Shown here one piece after another: positions 1 to 12,755 of a stretch of DNA of 64,000 nt. This stretch comes from Anniella stebbinsi (taxonomy: Eukaryota > Chordata > Lepidosauria > Squamata > Anniellidae), in NCBI GenBank assembly GCA_029215795.1, contig JARDYH010000005.1, positions 40,058,001 to 40,122,000 on the forward strand, given 5' to 3'. Both the position numbers and the translations under genes were made by a program. The notes under the pieces are model-generated. The model saw nothing but the letters and a program-made list of their open reading frames with translations, was not told where the DNA came from and ran no database searches. Each line of letters opens with the position of its first letter. The first letter of the stretch is position 1.

Positions 1-401
1 TCTTGTTTGCTTAGCTAAATTACGCCTTGGGGCAAAACGCTTTCCACTTTTAACTCCCTTCGACTGGAAGGAAGGGGTAATTTGCTAAATAAAAGATTGA
101 TTGCTTTCCTAAGAGGCCTCCTTATTGACTTCAATGAATGCAAGGAGTTAGAGAGTCACGACAACAGCTGTCTCACAGCTGTAAATGATAAAACACAATA
201 GAGATTCTAAAGCCCTTTGTAAATTGGGAATGGCTGTACTGTCTTAGGCGGGCGGGAGGTGCTCACTGAACAATGACTGCCTGGTTCAGGTGGAATGTTG
301 TGGGGAATTGAATATATACAGATTTTTGTAAGTTGTTTGTACCTATTTGATCTCACTAAAAGCTCCTCTGGATGACAGCAGTTAGGTTAATTTCTTTAAA
401 G

Positions 402-945
402 CAAGGTTGAGGAACCTCTCAGCCTGAGGACCACATTCAATTTCAGAGAAGCTCTTGGGGGCCACATTCCAGTGCTGGGGGGAGGGGGCTGAAGGCAAAG
501 GGGGTGGACCCAAAACTACAACCCCCCCCAAGTATATTTTAACTTAAACCTCTTAGGCCAGATCTACACCAAGCAGGATATAACACCATGAAAGCGGTTT
601 GAAAAAGGTATATGGAACGTGTACTGGGCCCCAACAGTCGTCAGTGCACTTCAATACCGTTATAAAGCAGTAGTATAGATCCCGCCTTACCGCCAGTAAC
701 TAAGCCTTGGGAGAGGCATTGCAACCTTTCAGAATGTGGAGAAAACTGCACAGAAGCTGGGAAACCACTCAACAATCAGTGGTCAGTGGTCGGGGAAAAG
801 GAGGTGGACCCAATGGAAGAGAGCAAGGCCTTCTGGAGAACCCTGGAGACCAAATTGAGGCCCCAGGAGGAGAACCCCGGAGGACTGGATTTGGAACCTC
901 AGAAGGGCCTGAATTGCCCCCTGGGCCTGACATTCCCCATCCCTG
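402..945. mobile_element. hAT-type non-autonomous element (host of a nested insertion)
   Basis: Terminal sequences caaggttgaggaacctc at the left and ccattccccatccctg at the right are imperfect inverted repeats. They are flanked by ctttaaag (394-401) and ctttaagg (946-953), an 8-bp target duplication with one mismatch, as hAT elements make. It shares family sequence (gaggaacctc, caaattcaattt-like) with the pieces at 38108-38365 and 42345-42444. It contains another element at 555-688. Confidence 0.7.
555..688 (+). mobile_element. Short MITE nested in the hAT element
   Basis: Begins aggccagatctacaccaagc and ends agtagtatagatcccgcct; the ends are inverted (agatctacac against gtatagatc). Related copies occur at 30570-30684 and 61974-62097. 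Confidence 0.55.
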
Positions 946-1258
946 CTTTAAGGAAGCTGGTGGAAACTCAGTGCTTTTTTGTAAATGTGTATGGGCTGTT
1001 CATGTAGAATCATGCACTGTCTTTCAGCCTTCTCCTTTCTCATTGTTCACCTCCTAGTCACTTGTCCAGGAATGTTCCAACTTTCAGTACACATCTATGC
1101 ATCTATGTTGCTCATAGCTCACTGTAGTCACTTCAAAGCACTTGTTCTATTTCTTGGCTGTGCCCTAGCTAGAATTTAATCCATGCTACCACTAGACCAG
1201 ACATGGATAACAAGTACAGAACATTTGGGGGTATCTCTACAACACTACTGATTCTTAC

Positions 1259-2086
1259 CTGCAAGGGGTGGTCCAGCCAGCCCTGATAAACTTTGAATAA
1301 ATATGTAAACCCCTGCAGCAGACGACATCTTCTCGATGCCAACAACATCATCTTCGGCCAACATAGGAATGTGCGTGCCTGCTACTGTCCCAAGCATGCA
1401 TCCAAAGAAAATGCTACAGATCATTAGTCCCCAAAATTCATAGGCAAAAGGAAAGGCAAAGAGGGCAATATCCAGCAGAATGACACAGATTAATTCAATG
1501 TAAATTTTTCGGATGGGCTTTTTGTTGAGGACCCAGCCAGCACTGATTCGGCCAAAGACCTCGGCAATCGCCATTGCTGATAGAATGTATGCAGAGTGAT
1601 CCTTGTCAATTCCAAGGCTCATGCTGAGAGGAATTATGTAGAGGGAAGGAGCAAAGAATCCCAGAGTAGCAAATAGACCAAAAAGTGCATAACAAATAAA
1701 GCTATAGTCTTTAATCACAGAGAAGTCTAGGAGTTGGAGTTTTGGTTTCTTGGTTGAAATGCTACTAGCTTCTATGACCATCTCTGTGTGTTCCTTTGGT
1801 TCTTCTTCACTTTTCAGTTCCAGTTTGGCATCTCCAGGCATGTTGCGATTTGAGGTAGTTACTTCTACTCCTGAGTCAATGGATTCTATTGAGGTGCGTG
1901 TCTGTTCATTTTCAAGCATGTACTTTGTCTCTCTTTGCTTTTCCACCGGTGATACTTCCGTTACTTCCTGCGCTTTGATTATAATGGGTCGCAGAAGCAA
2001 TCCACAGGCAACAATTCCAAGCTGCAGTAGACCAACAAACAAGAGGCTGCACCTCCAACCAATACGTTCCTTCAAAGCAGTGATAG
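1259..2086 (-). CDS. SLC16A6: SLC16A6 coding exon 4 (large exon)
   Basis: 828 nt, phase 1 in and out. It starts [19 protein letters not shown] (helix 6), passes through the acidic and serine-rich cytoplasmic loop (about residues 200-275) and continues through helices 7-11 ([42 protein letters not shown]). Acceptor ttttgcag|ctatc at 2087/2086; donor cttgcag|gtaaga at 1259/1258. The next, final exon is not found between 1 and 1258. Confidence 0.95.
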
Positions 2087-5000
2087 CTGCAAAATAGGAA
2101 AAAGTAAAGTATATAAAGTAAATGGAATAGAAAGCTCTAATTTATAATGCTTCATAAGTAAATATTTTGAGGCTCATATTTTAGAGTCAGGTTATGCCCA
2201 AACTTATTCATGGTATCTCAAAATTAGGACATGTACAGGCGTCCTACACTTCTGGCTCAATTTGTTTGGGCAAATCTGGCAGTGTGAGAAGCAGGACCTC
2301 ACATATGATATAGCATAGTGTGGGGGTTTCATGCACTAAAACTGTTCCGTTGCCTGGTTAAAGTGCACTTCCTCCACACAACTTGCAATTTTCCACGTAT
2401 GTGATGCAAAGATTGAAGGATGAGTAGTGAGTATCAGCACAAACGGCATATATGCTGTGTGGCTTGGGAGAACGGTAGAGAATCTAATGCAGATCCCATG
2501 CTTTCTCAATGGATCAGAACTTTATACCTAACTCCCAAGAGCTAAAGTTATGACTAATTGTCTTTTATCAGCTTTCTTTTCACTTTTCATCAGGCAGGGT
2601 TGTCCACTTCCTCCTTAGATATTTGATTTATATTTGGAACCTCTCCCATTAGACAGAACAGTAATGTTTATGGCTTTGTAAATTATAGTTTAGAATTAAA
2701 ACTTATTCTTTATGCTGATCTTTTATGTTCATCTCAGAACTCCAGTTTGATACAGTTACTTGATTTTGGAAATTTATCTGGCTATTCAATTGGTCAAAAT
2801 CTGGACTGATACCGATTCGAGATACTGTATCTATAGTGTATTAGCTGATTGGCAATTTTGATGTTATCTATTTGGGAATACTTATTCCTAGGGACATATC
2901 TCAAATGATCAATTTTATAGTTGATTAACAAGACCTCTCGGAATTATGTAGGTGGGAATCTTTAAAGCTGAGTTTGTAAGGCAAGCTAAATACGCTCAAG
3001 ACTATACTATACCTTGGATTGTTTATGTTATATGTGGGGCTCCTCTCTATATTTGGCAAATATTTTCCAAAAACCATGCTTTGTTTCGTATATGTTTGGT
3101 GAGTTCCTCTCTGCCACAACTGAAAAGGATTCAATTTCTGATTAGAAAAGGTGGGTTTGGTTTTTCTGGGTCTTCTTTATATCATCCGGTTTATTTGCTG
3201 ACGTACTAAATTTTGGTCTTTTCTGTTTAGATCAGATTTTCCACTTTGATCAGTTTTGGAATCTTCTTGTCTGCACCCTCTCTCTAAATGGATGGCATTA
3301 GATTCTAGGCATACTAGAACTGATATGATTTTTCCCACAGATATGGCTGTTAGGGATGTTTGGCATATAATGTCACGTCAGTTGCATTTTGATCAATTTT
3401 CTCATGCTAAATTGAAGCTAGGGGAAAATCCAGTTTTAAAAATTATTAAGAAAAAGTTGTTATGGCGGACATGGATGGATAAGTCATTTTTACATTGGAT
3501 CAATTGGTGGGTGCTGATGACAAGTTCTTGTAGCTCTAGTTTGCAGGCTAAATACAATTTGCTAGCAACGGCTGAACAGCAATACATGCAATTGCAACAT
3601 TTGTTAGTATCTAGGTTTAGACTGGCCACTTTTAGAGCTTTAGCATTTCCCCTGCTAATTGGAAGCACTTATTGAGGCCCATCAGACAAATCAACCTACG
3701 ATCCATGACTATAAATACTTACTATTGGTGAATAAATACAATATGCAGGGTCTTAAGCAGGTATGGAATAGGGAACTTAGTTGGTGCATCTGATGTATCT
3801 GTGGATCTCAGGTTTCATCTTATTCAGGAAAAAAGGGTTTCTTTTCACTTAGGACAGAAACCAGATAGATTTCATGTCTATTGGATGCTGCAACAACTCT
3901 TTAGTAAGGGTTTGTCTAAGTTAGCTTGTAACGCATATTTTTGTCAGTGCCCATTTTTGGGAGGTCAGTATTACAGATAAATTTTGTTTTGGAACACTGC
4001 TTAATATTTACTGTTGTACATGTTCTTTTAAATGATCTATCTGCTTCCTGGAACTTAATGTACACTCTCCATGCCCTTCTGACAGCTAAAGGTCTGATAT
4101 TACAACATTGGAAGGATAAACACTCACCTCCTATATTGCAATGAATTAAAGATCTTTTAATGCTTTCAACATTTGAATGGTGTATAAACACCACCTGCAA
4201 ATGGATACTTGTTTGAATATTTGGTCTGTTTTTGTTGAAGTTTATGTACAGCTCTTAGACATGTGTATTTTTGTAAATATATATTATCACACGTAGACAT
4301 ACACATTTCATATGTATGCATTGAAATTAATATATTCAAATCTATATAGCCACATTTTTCTATTTTTTCTTTTCCTGTTGAAATTTTTATAATAAAAATA
4401 AGTTTTAAACCCCCTATATGAACCTAACACCCTCTGAAACAAACTATCTCCTTCAACCATGACAGGATGGGTTAAAAGCTTTCAAGAGGAAAGTCAGGAT
4501 TCCTCTTCTGTAGTACAGCCGGGGATAATGGGGTTTTAAAGGCAAAAGGAGGTTTTCTAACTTGGAAAGTGTAGTAGGAGAAAGTACACCTCATCTTAAC
4601 ACGTTCAAATAGCCTTGATGCAATTTGATACGTGGGTTTCAGTTTATTTTTAGCTTGGGAAATCTATACTGGATAAGGCCATTTCAAAGATTGTAAAAAT
4701 AGTATCAGGCTAAGATTGGTTTTTTTGAATGGTGGTCATTATCTGAGTTTTTAATCTATAATAACCAAGGGGATAGAACATGCTTTTCAACAGAATTGTA
4801 AAGAAGGGAACCTATTCCTTTTGCAATGTCTCTTTTGCATGCTTCCAAGGCTGTAGATATTTTGTGCAAATACCTGTTTTTTTCTTCTTCTCTGCCCTTC
4901 CTGGATCCCTCTGCAGCTAACCCATCCCCTGTATTCTACTTTCCAGCTGACCAGCATTTCTGGATTCTCTCCTAATTAATAATAATAATAAAAAAGATCT

Positions 5001-7304
5001 GGGTACTTGGAGGGGAATAATGGATTGACCTCTATCAAAAGAGCATGCAATTCCGAAGGGCTTGAAAGCAGGTGTAAGGTTCAGGCAACCAACCATGTGT
5101 TACAGGAAAATCCAGGAAGTGTATTTCAGTACCTGGTGCAAACGAAAAAACGGCGAAACATTCTCCTGTAGAAGCCACTGCTGTGACTAATGACCGCTTT
5201 TTGTCAAAGTATTGTGATAGAATGGTGACAGTTGGGAGAAAGGAAAGACAGTATCCTACGCCTGTGAATAAATGATAAATGCCATTAGTGCAAGACAGTG
5301 AGGGAGATGCTGATATTGGACTAAACCCTTGAAATATTGGCTTCCCTCTGTGGGTTTTTTAAAAAATCACTCACTCTGGAAATATCAGCCACCAACAGGC
5401 TCCTGGACTATTGACACATTTGGCCAATTCTCATTAATGGCAAGTGTAATGTTTCATATTACTGGAATGCATTGTGACAGGTCCCTTGATAATACAGTTT
5501 CTTGATAATACTATATCAGTGTCTACTCTTTGACTGAGTGATGAGGTTGTAAATTTAATTCTATTCATCTTGTTAATAACCCCCATTCAGGTCAATTATT
5601 AGAACGAGGTAGCTCCACAAAACCTACCAGGAATCACTATTTTTATACTTTGGCCATTAGGCACTTGCACTTTTTCCAACCCTGAATCTTTTCACATGTA
5701 TCTGACAAAATTATGATAGCTGGCAATTTCAGTGAAAGATGGAGCATGTAACTCACCTGAAACTATGCCAATGGAGATGTACATTTCAACAACTGTGCGT
5801 GCAAAGGACCCTGCAACCATTCCAGTACTGATCAGTACCCCTCCAATCATCACTACCAGACGATGACCAAAACGATTGGATAGCACTATGGAAAGAGGAG
5901 CTGCAAAAGAGGGAAAGGATAATGATTTCTGTACCTCTTAAAGTTACTATAGTGGCTTCCAACAGCATGATGCAAGGGGAAAATACTACATGGACTGTGG
6001 TTAATTAATTTAAAAAGCCCTATTGGGGCAATGTTATATTTCCTTCTTTTATATAAAAGTATATTAGCAGTTTGGCAGGGCCCCAAAAATCTATTCTCCC
6101 TTTTTTTTAAAAAAAGTATTAAACAGGTAGAAAATCTGATACTATGCAGATCAGTGTCCCAGTGAATTCAAAACAAGCAAAAATATTTGATTTATTTCCA
6201 ATTATTTAAAAATTGAAATTAAATCCCAGTAGACAGGGTTCAAGTGATATTTTTGGCCTATATCAGTAAACTTGAATTAAGCCACTATATAGAGCAGATG
6301 CTAAATACACACACACACATTACAAGTGGACTTTCTAATGTGATTTAATTAACTCTGAAAACAGCAACTGTGACAGAAACAAGCCCTCATTGTTCTGGCT
6401 TTCTCTTCCAGAGCTATCTTTTCTTCAAGAGATGGTTTGATTTGAATTGTCTCACTTGGGATAAACATTGGGAAACTCAATCTGCCCTTATGGAACTCCC
6501 ACTAATCACAGTGGGGCTGGTGCAGACAGAGAAGTAAATAATGCTCCAACTCATCTTAAGTGCCTCTCTGTCCTTGTTCCTTCTTCGTTTTCTCTCAGAT
6601 TTCCTTGCATTCCCACTCCCCTCACTTTCTTTCCTAAGAGTCTTTTTTACTCTTATAGTAATGCTCCTTTAATGCGAGACAGCAGTAGCTGTTATCATAG
6701 GTAACTGTCCTTGTGATTTACTTAAAATCTAGCTCTCCCTAAAATTGTAGTACACTCCCTAGAAAGAGGCAAGACTGTGAAACTAGCCCAAACTTAAACA
6801 ACCTGTCAGATGAATCTCACTGTGCGGGCAACTTTGCTTTTTAGGGTCTATTAACACTAAAGTAGTGTACAGATACACCTGTTCATGTTAACCTATTACA
6901 TTTTGGTACTTACGTAGGACAGTGGTATCTGTACATAGGCATACCCACACAGCCCTAAGAGTCCAGTCTTAAGCCTATTGAATTCAATGGGTTTAGGCCT
7001 GCTTAACTTTGAATAAGATCAGGCTTTTACCAGGTCACCATTTAAACGCAAAATCTACTGTACACTCACCTGTAAATGTTAGTACAAATACACATATTGA
7101 GATTATCCATGATATCCTGCTGTTGGTTTCTTTAAAACTTTGCACTAAGTCTGTAAAGAAGACTCCGAAAGACTTGATAATGCCATATGTCAAGGCCTCC
7201 ACAAAAAAGAAAGCAAAAGCCACAATCCAGCCCCATCCTCCATCAGGCACTTTAGTATAAACATTTGGAGCAATGCATGACATTCTTGTTGCTTTGACAG
7301 TCAT
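1259..7304 (-). CDS. SLC16A6: SLC16A6 (monocarboxylate transporter 7), four coding exons, 3' end outside window
   Basis: Multi-exon gene of the SLC16 monocarboxylate transporter family, a 12-helix plasma-membrane carrier of the major facilitator superfamily. Family knowledge: MCT7 has been linked to ketone-body and taurine transport. The coding exons are complement(7070..7304, 5757..5900, 5133..5261, 1259..2086). They total 1336 nt, or 445 codons plus one base, with consistent phase-1 junctions and GT-AG sites at every boundary. The SLC16 signature DGGWGW is at residues 21-26. Other recognisable blocks are [11 protein letters not shown], the large cytoplasmic loop with [13 protein letters not shown], and [19 protein letters not shown] near the end. 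Human MCT7 is about 523 residues, so only the last helices and the C-terminal tail are missing; they should lie left of position 1. Protein similarity to SLC16A6 is strong throughout, and no frameshift or stop is seen. The gene runs opposite to ARSG. Confidence 0.95.
2570..4408 (+). mobile_element. Decayed L1-type LINE fragment in SLC16A6 intron
   Basis: At 2592-2650 the plus strand still encodes a reverse-transcriptase motif, RQGCPLPP followed by FDLYLEPLP with a stop between. Downstream are broken ORFs (3256-3675) and an AT-rich 3' end finishing ataataaaaataag near 4390-4405, like an L1 3' UTR. It is far too decayed to be active. Confidence 0.55.
5133..5261 (-). CDS. SLC16A6: SLC16A6 coding exon 3
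   Basis: 129 nt, phase 1 in and out, too short for most ORF finders. It reads [19 protein letters not shown], then [24 protein letters not shown], covering helices 4-5. Acceptor tattcacag|gcgtag; donor gcaccag|gtactg. The match to MCT7 is direct, and the flanking sequence on both sides is non-coding. Confidence 0.92.
5757..5900 (-). CDS. SLC16A6: SLC16A6 coding exon 2
   Basis: 144 nt, phase 1 in and out. It reads [20 protein letters not shown] and continues to ISIGIVSG, covering the helix 2-4 region. Acceptor cttttgcag|ctcctc; donor gtttcag|gtgagt. The loop residues RFGHR between helices 2 and 3 are conserved in the MCT family. Confidence 0.93.
7070..7304 (-). CDS. SLC16A6: SLC16A6 coding exon 1 (start codon exon)
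   Basis: Codes for residues 1-78 plus one base: start [10 protein letters not shown], the DGGWGW signature, helix 1 and most of helix 2 ([14 protein letters not shown]). The exon itself begins at 7311, just after a pyrimidine-rich acceptor (ttctattccag on the minus strand). The in-frame ATG upstream at 7328 is therefore intronic, and the start is 7304 with seven bases of 5' UTR in this exon. The donor is ttacag|gtgagt at 7070/7069. Confidence 0.93.
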
Positions 7305-7311
7305 TTTTGAT

Positions 7312-8590
7312 CTGGAATAGAAGATCAAGGGAGATCAGCACATCTTGTAAAAACATGTCATAAACACCTATCCTAAACATGTCTGCACGGAAGCAAGTCT
7401 GATGAGTTCAATGAGCTTACTTCCCAGTAAATATGCCTATGATTACAGCTTTTGGGATTATCCAACAGGGCTGTTCTTCCTCTGCTGGTTCTGTTGTGCT
7501 CACTGGTTCCACCACTTGTGCAACAGGCATTGGTGCTTCTAAAAATAACCCTGGAAATGAGTGGAGATCCTTCAGCGAGCCCCACTGGCCTGCTTCATTC
7601 CAGAAACTAGCATCTGTGCTCATATTGGGTTATTTTTAGAAACACCAAAACCCCGTTGTGCGAGTGGTAAGTTCTTTGAATGCATGGGCACACTATACAG
7701 CTACCCTCTGTTACAAAATGTGACTGTCTTTTCATAGCACATACAGAATTGGGGGAAAACGATTATCTGATTGTCTGCTCTTTTAGTACTGAACAGAGTA
7801 TCTCAACAAACATTTCTCCTTTTATGATCAGATTGGACTAGTTGAATTAAGAACCAGAAAATCGTAAGCACCAGCTGCTTCCATTTAAGAACAAGCAATT
7901 AAAGAACTGTCATCTGACTAAAATAAAGTGGAAGGGAAGCAGTTTTGCAAAATCCCCGTGACAAACCAAAGGCCCTGTGAAATTTCACAACAACTAAAAA
8001 GATTGTCCAGACCTCACATTTTGGGTTTGCATTTCAAGATAGTTAACAGCCCATAAAAGCAACTGGACTTTCCTTCCTTTCTTTCAAACTAGGTTTCTAT
8101 TGCAGCCCAGTTTTCTGTATAGCTAGAAAGTTATGTAAATCTTTACAGCTGGGAGCCCCAACCAACATGGTGCCCACTAGTGCTTGTGGACACCTCACTT
8201 AATGCCTGCCAGGCTCTCTACCCTACCTGGTTTTTAAAAAATTAAGAACAAAGCAAATCTGGGAGCCTGCTATGCTGCAAAATGAAGCACAAGTCTTCAG
8301 CACCATCTTTATTTCCAAGAATGCATCTGGACTCCACATGGGCCCATGAAGTATCCTTAGAAAGTAAAAATAGTGGATGGCAGCAGTCCATTGTTTCTTT
8401 TTGAGGCATACCGAACTGCTCAGAGAAGAAAAATGTAAACTGGGGAATAGTATGGAGCATCTTAGGGAGGTAGAGGAGGTGGCAGGGAGCAAAAATCATG
8501 TTTTGTCTGTGTGGTGTGTGTTTGGGAGGGGATGCCTTTTTTCAATGTGTGCATGTGTGTTATTTAGTTAATTTGTTATTGTGTAGTGAG
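7312..8590. other. SLC16A6 5' intron, no gene seen
   Basis: Non-coding. Overlapping short ORFs on both strands at 7417-7639 and 8223-8571 have no recognisable similarity. 7480-7640 has the look of an old DNA-transposon fragment (gttgtgcaac-like palindromes). Confidence 0.5.
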
Positions 8591-8614
8591 TTGTGTGTGT
8601 GTGTGTGTGTGTGT
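8591..8614. repeat. (GT)n microsatellite
   Basis: About twelve GT units. Confidence 0.9.
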
Positions 8615-8923
8615 ATATTCATGAAGTGTGGGTATTGTGTGCGTTTCCCTGAGCATCACCAATTTGCCTTCTTGTTCTTTGTGGGGCAAGTATATGATGA
8701 TTTGCCTTTTGGTATTCTAGGTCAAGTTACTTCTCTCCGAGCTTCAGTTTGCTTTTTTGTAAAATAGGTGTTGGAGCAGAAAACATTCTATTAAGAGTGG
8801 TTTTGTGTTTTGGAACTCCAACACCACCTCTGCCTTGCACTTAGGTTCTTGCGCAAATTACTTTTCTGTTAATCTCACCAATTTGCCTTTTAGGAAATGG
8901 AGGTTTTGTCATTGGCCACACCT

Positions 8924-9012
8924 ACCATGGCAGCCATTTTGTGAATGGGCAGTCTCCCCCCCATGGCAGCTATTTTGTGAATGGGCAGGGCCCCCCATGG
9001 CAGCCAGTTTTT
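8924..9012. repeat. Short tandem repeat, 34-37-bp unit, about 2.5 copies
   Basis: The unit ccatggcagccattttgtga starts at 8924, 8961 and 8995 and is separated by C-rich spacers. It probably belongs to a DNA-transposon fragment that ends with aaaaggttgggaaccttcag around 9030-9050. Confidence 0.55.
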
Positions 9013-9190
9013 GAGAGCCATGAGGCCCAAAAAGGTTGGGAACCTTCAGTCCACAGGACGATTTTGAATAGTCTTGCTTTATTTTAATTTTTAAAAAGTG
9101 CATCAGAACAGGCTAAGTGCTTACAATGGCTGCCCATATTGAAGGTGCTTGATATGGAACTTCAGCTGAGCTACCTGGTTCACTCAAAAA

Positions 9191-9326
9191 CAGGTGTAGG
9201 CAATGCAGTTCCCTTCAGAAGTTTTGTATTACTACTGTCATCAATCTCAGCCAGTATGTCCAATAGTCAGGAATTATGGGATTTATAGTCCAAAACATCT
9301 GAAGAACACCAGGCTGCTTATTCCTG
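9191..9326. mobile_element. Palindromic hAT-like MITE (CCAGATG/CATCTGG family)
   Basis: Ends caggtgtaggcaatg and ggctgcttattcctg are inverted. The flanks ctcaaaaa (9183-9190) and ctataaaa (9327-9334) are a 6 of 8 target duplication. The core atagtccaaaacatctg is shared with copies at 20736, 32432, 45264 and 58358. Confidence 0.6.
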
Positions 9327-9509
9327 CTATAAAACAATGAAATCAAGCAGACTTGAAAAATAATCTTTGTGCTGCCTAGGTTTATTGGGACCCAGCTCAT
9401 TGCCCTCTACTGGTTCTTAGAAATATAAGTGCATGTAAAGTAGTTTACATGTTGCTAACCTTTTGAAGTAACATCCTGTTTCATACAAACAAATCATTAT
9501 AGCATCACT

Positions 9510-9895
9510 CGAAGCCAAAATTTTATTTATTCATTTATTTATTAAACCATTTGTATCTCGCCCTATATCACTGGGATCTCAGGGCAGCATACAGATAAAA
9601 TCAGAACAATGTAAAATAAATATACACAGCTATTAAATCATTAACTAAAACCAGCAGAAAAGTTAAAAAGCAGTGAGGACAATTAAAAACAATTAAAACT
9701 ATGTGCAACCTTGGATAATTTAGCCTTCAAAGGCTTTAATAAAAAGCCATGTGTTAACTTCATGACAAAATGCAGCCAATGTTGGTGCCAGTCGAGCTTC
9801 CAAGGGGAGGGCATTCCACATGCCACCACGGAGAAAGACTAGTGGTGGAAGGCTTGGTGCTTTGCGTTCAAGGAAGTTCAGGGTATATATGTCAA
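9510..9895 (-). repeat. Antisense interspersed repeat with TTTA-rich end
   Basis: Begins with ttatttattcatttatttatt, followed by the motif tttgtatctcgcccta and cagggcagcatacag, a common 3' end of reptile LINE/SINE repeats in reverse orientation. A similar short end lies at 11078-11155. Confidence 0.45.
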
Positions 9896-10709
9896 CAGCA
9901 AATAATTAAGAATGTCATCTGTTCTTGATTATTTTCTGACTTGTACTTCTAATGAAGTACTCAGTCAAGCATCTGGCTGGTGACTTCACACCCACCCAAG
10001 ACTATCCATATTCTTAGAATTTTTCCAACACTCTCCAGTGTGGGTTTGTTTTTGTTTTTTTGCCACATTGGAATGACAAAATAACTTAGAATAATCGCTA
10101 ATGACATTCTGTTCTTCACAGAAGATGGTGCCATGGACAAATGTGACCTATTAGGCAATCTTGTTGCTCTTAAGACAGGGTATGTGGGCAGCACCTTCAA
10201 AAGGAGCAAATTATTCCTGATCAACTACGTAGCAACTTGATGTAAAAGCCAAAATTGCATACGTATATTATATGTTCAGTGTACTTCATAGCGACTTGCC
10301 ACAGAACAAATCTAACATTGCAAATTATTCTCTGCATGTATTCACAGTGACCATAGACTCTGGAAAAGGGGAAAGAAATAGGTTCACTGGCTTGGACTCC
10401 TGAGCAGTTCTTCCCTTTATGTAGTTTTCTAGGGACAGGGAGTCGTGCACTGTGTAAAATGGGTAAAAATTCCAACAAGCATTCATCTTACTCCACCAGA
10501 CAAGCTGGTATTATTTTGTTCTTGCTCTTGTTAAGTTTACTCTTTTGAATTGTTTAGAAACACATAGTAGAAAACACCCACACCCATGTTGTCATTATTA
10601 CATGTCAGGTTATTTAGTCCCAGTTAAAATTGATTCAAGTTAAATTAGATGTAATACTATATGTGTAATATACAGTCTTAATTATACTGCTCATAAGAAG
10701 CAATTTACT

Positions 10710-11036
10710 GGGGTTGTTTGCACAATATACTAACCCACTCAGTAGTTGAGTGTGGGTTGTTGTTGAATAATGGGTTAGCATGTTGTCTAAACTCTGGACA
10801 TTTTCTGCAGGGTTCAAACATGTAGTGTGATTAACCATGCAGTGTGGTTTGTTAACCACCCTGAACAACCAAACAACAAACCATGGGTTCTCAAGGTGGC
10901 TTGTTCTGAGAAAAATAAGCCACCCTGCAGAAAATATCCTGGGTTCAGAAAACATACTAACCCACAGTTCAACAAACAGCCCATGGTTCAGCAACAACCC
11001 ACACTCAACCAGTTAGCAAGTTGTGTGAACAGCCCC
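10710..11036. mobile_element. Palindromic MITE, ~327 bp, GGGGTTGTTTGCACA termini
   Basis: The left arm ggggttgtttgcacaatata and the right arm ending agttgtgtgaacagcccc are inverted. Inverted homology continues inward: gagtgtgggttgttg against caacaacccacactc, and ttttctgcaggg against ccctgcagaaaa. Confidence 0.65.
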
Positions 11037-11155
11037 TATGTTCTGTTATGGGCATGCTGAAGCCCATTGATATGCCAATTTTATTTATGTATTTATTATA
11101 GCACTTTTACCCAGCCTTTTAGCCAAAAAACACTCTCAAGGCAGCTTACCAAAAT

Positions 11156-12660
11156 ATTTCTTGAATTCAATGGGCTTAAGCATGCCTAAGTTTGCATACA
11201 GTTGGGCTGGGAGATTTCAGTAGTAGTGAAAGATTTTGTAAAAATTATTTGCAGGATTTCTCATATGCATTAAGTTTTAAATGTATGCATTTATGGTGGT
11301 CTGCAAGTATTTTAAGGGTATCTATCTCCTAGTAGCTGTAGAATGTATAGTATTAGCCCTTTAAAATTAATCTTACTGACATTCCAGTTAGAGACTAAAA
11401 CATGGGATTCAGGAAGGCAGTTTTTGAACTTGGTTTGCAAAAACCAAAGGAAGGATGCATTTTATACATTCATCAAATCCATCTGTTCTGTAACTTAAAG
11501 ACCTTGTAATGCCACATTGTAGATAATTAGATGTAAAGGAGAAACATTTTAAATAGTAGACAGATTCTTTAACTGTATTTTAAAAATGCCCTAACTAGAA
11601 ACAGCAGTTTTATAGTAATGCCTGCAATGTGCAGGTGCTTTTAAACCACAGTCTTTGCCCCATGATCTCACCTTTGAAGGAACCTGAATAGGAGCCTAGT
11701 ATTTTAAGAATGCTATGTAAAATGAGAGAAAGGCAGCCATTCCTACTGCAGTCTTGATGTAAATGTCCTAAAACTAGCCTCTGTTCAATGAATTGTGTAG
11801 TGATCTGTTAAAATGGTAACAAATCCTTTCCCCCACCAAAGGAAAAAAATACCAATTCACAATTTTCATTCATAGGCTACACCTGCCATGTGGCTTTTGC
11901 AATATCCTTGCTCGTACAGCAGAGACTGCCAATATGCTCTGGTGCATCTGCAAATCAGATCTTCTCTTGATCAAATCCTCTCTAACCTCTGCAGTGCAGG
12001 AGAGGATCAGATAACCAGTTTGGTCCACTTCTGTGAAGTATATTAGGTGTCCCATACTGCAGGTTCTGTTCAGGGCATTCCACTTTTACAAAACATTTGG
12101 GGAGTTTTAAGTCCCCTACTGCTGCTGAGGGAAAGATTTGATTGCAGCCTGGGAGAAGGCAACATGTGAACTGCAAGTGCTTTGTTGAATTGGGATGAGA
12201 TGCCTGCAGAATTTAGTCTCACAGAGAGCACGGGAGAGTCTTTTGGTAGTCACATTGCACCATGGAGTTATCCTCAATCCGGTTTAAAGTGCCTTGATTC
12301 CTTTAATGGAATGCAGAGATGTGCATGTCTAGCACGTAAACAACCACATGCCAAATTCCTTTAATAAAAATAAAAGGGGGGACCATAACTAAGGAGAGAG
12401 AGTACATGGGAATGGAAAAAATGTTTTTTTCTGAAGGGAAAAATAGCCTCTCAAACCTCAGAATATGGTTGGTGATGGTGGAAATCTCATCCATGTTCCA
12501 TGTGATGCAGAGTGAGGAAAACTAAGAACTCAATCGAGGAGACAATTTCTCCATCACTTTGTACCTCTTTAAGGCAGTGTTGTTGTTGTTGTTTAAAAAA
12601 ACCCTCCTTTAAAAAAAGAAAAAAGCAGACTGATGCTCTAGATGAAAACAGCAAATAACA
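11156..12660. other. SLC16A6 5' intron, no gene seen
   Basis: AT-rich intron with low-complexity T and A runs at 12585-12700. The stretch 11870-12180 is less AT-rich and could be an old repeat or conserved non-coding DNA; I cannot tell which. Confidence 0.4.
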
Positions 12661-12755
12661 GGGTTTTTTTTTTTTTTTTAAAAAATCTTTATTTTAAAAA
12701 ATATTGACAGCAGCAAGGCAACCAAACGTCAGTGTCCAGAAGAAAAGTCACTTAC

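Noticed and set aside
707..1057. 116-codon plus-strand ORF
   Set aside because: It runs across the end of a hAT element into unique DNA, and the translation is low-complexity and proline/glycine-rich.
1..1258. Search for the last SLC16A6 exon
   Set aside because: No minus-strand sequence resembling the final helices or an acceptor in the right phase was found; it probably lies beyond the left edge.
7035..7328. Alternative SLC16A6 start at the upstream ATG (7328)
   Set aside because: A splice acceptor (ttctattccag) lies between that ATG and 7304, so the upstream ATG is intronic.
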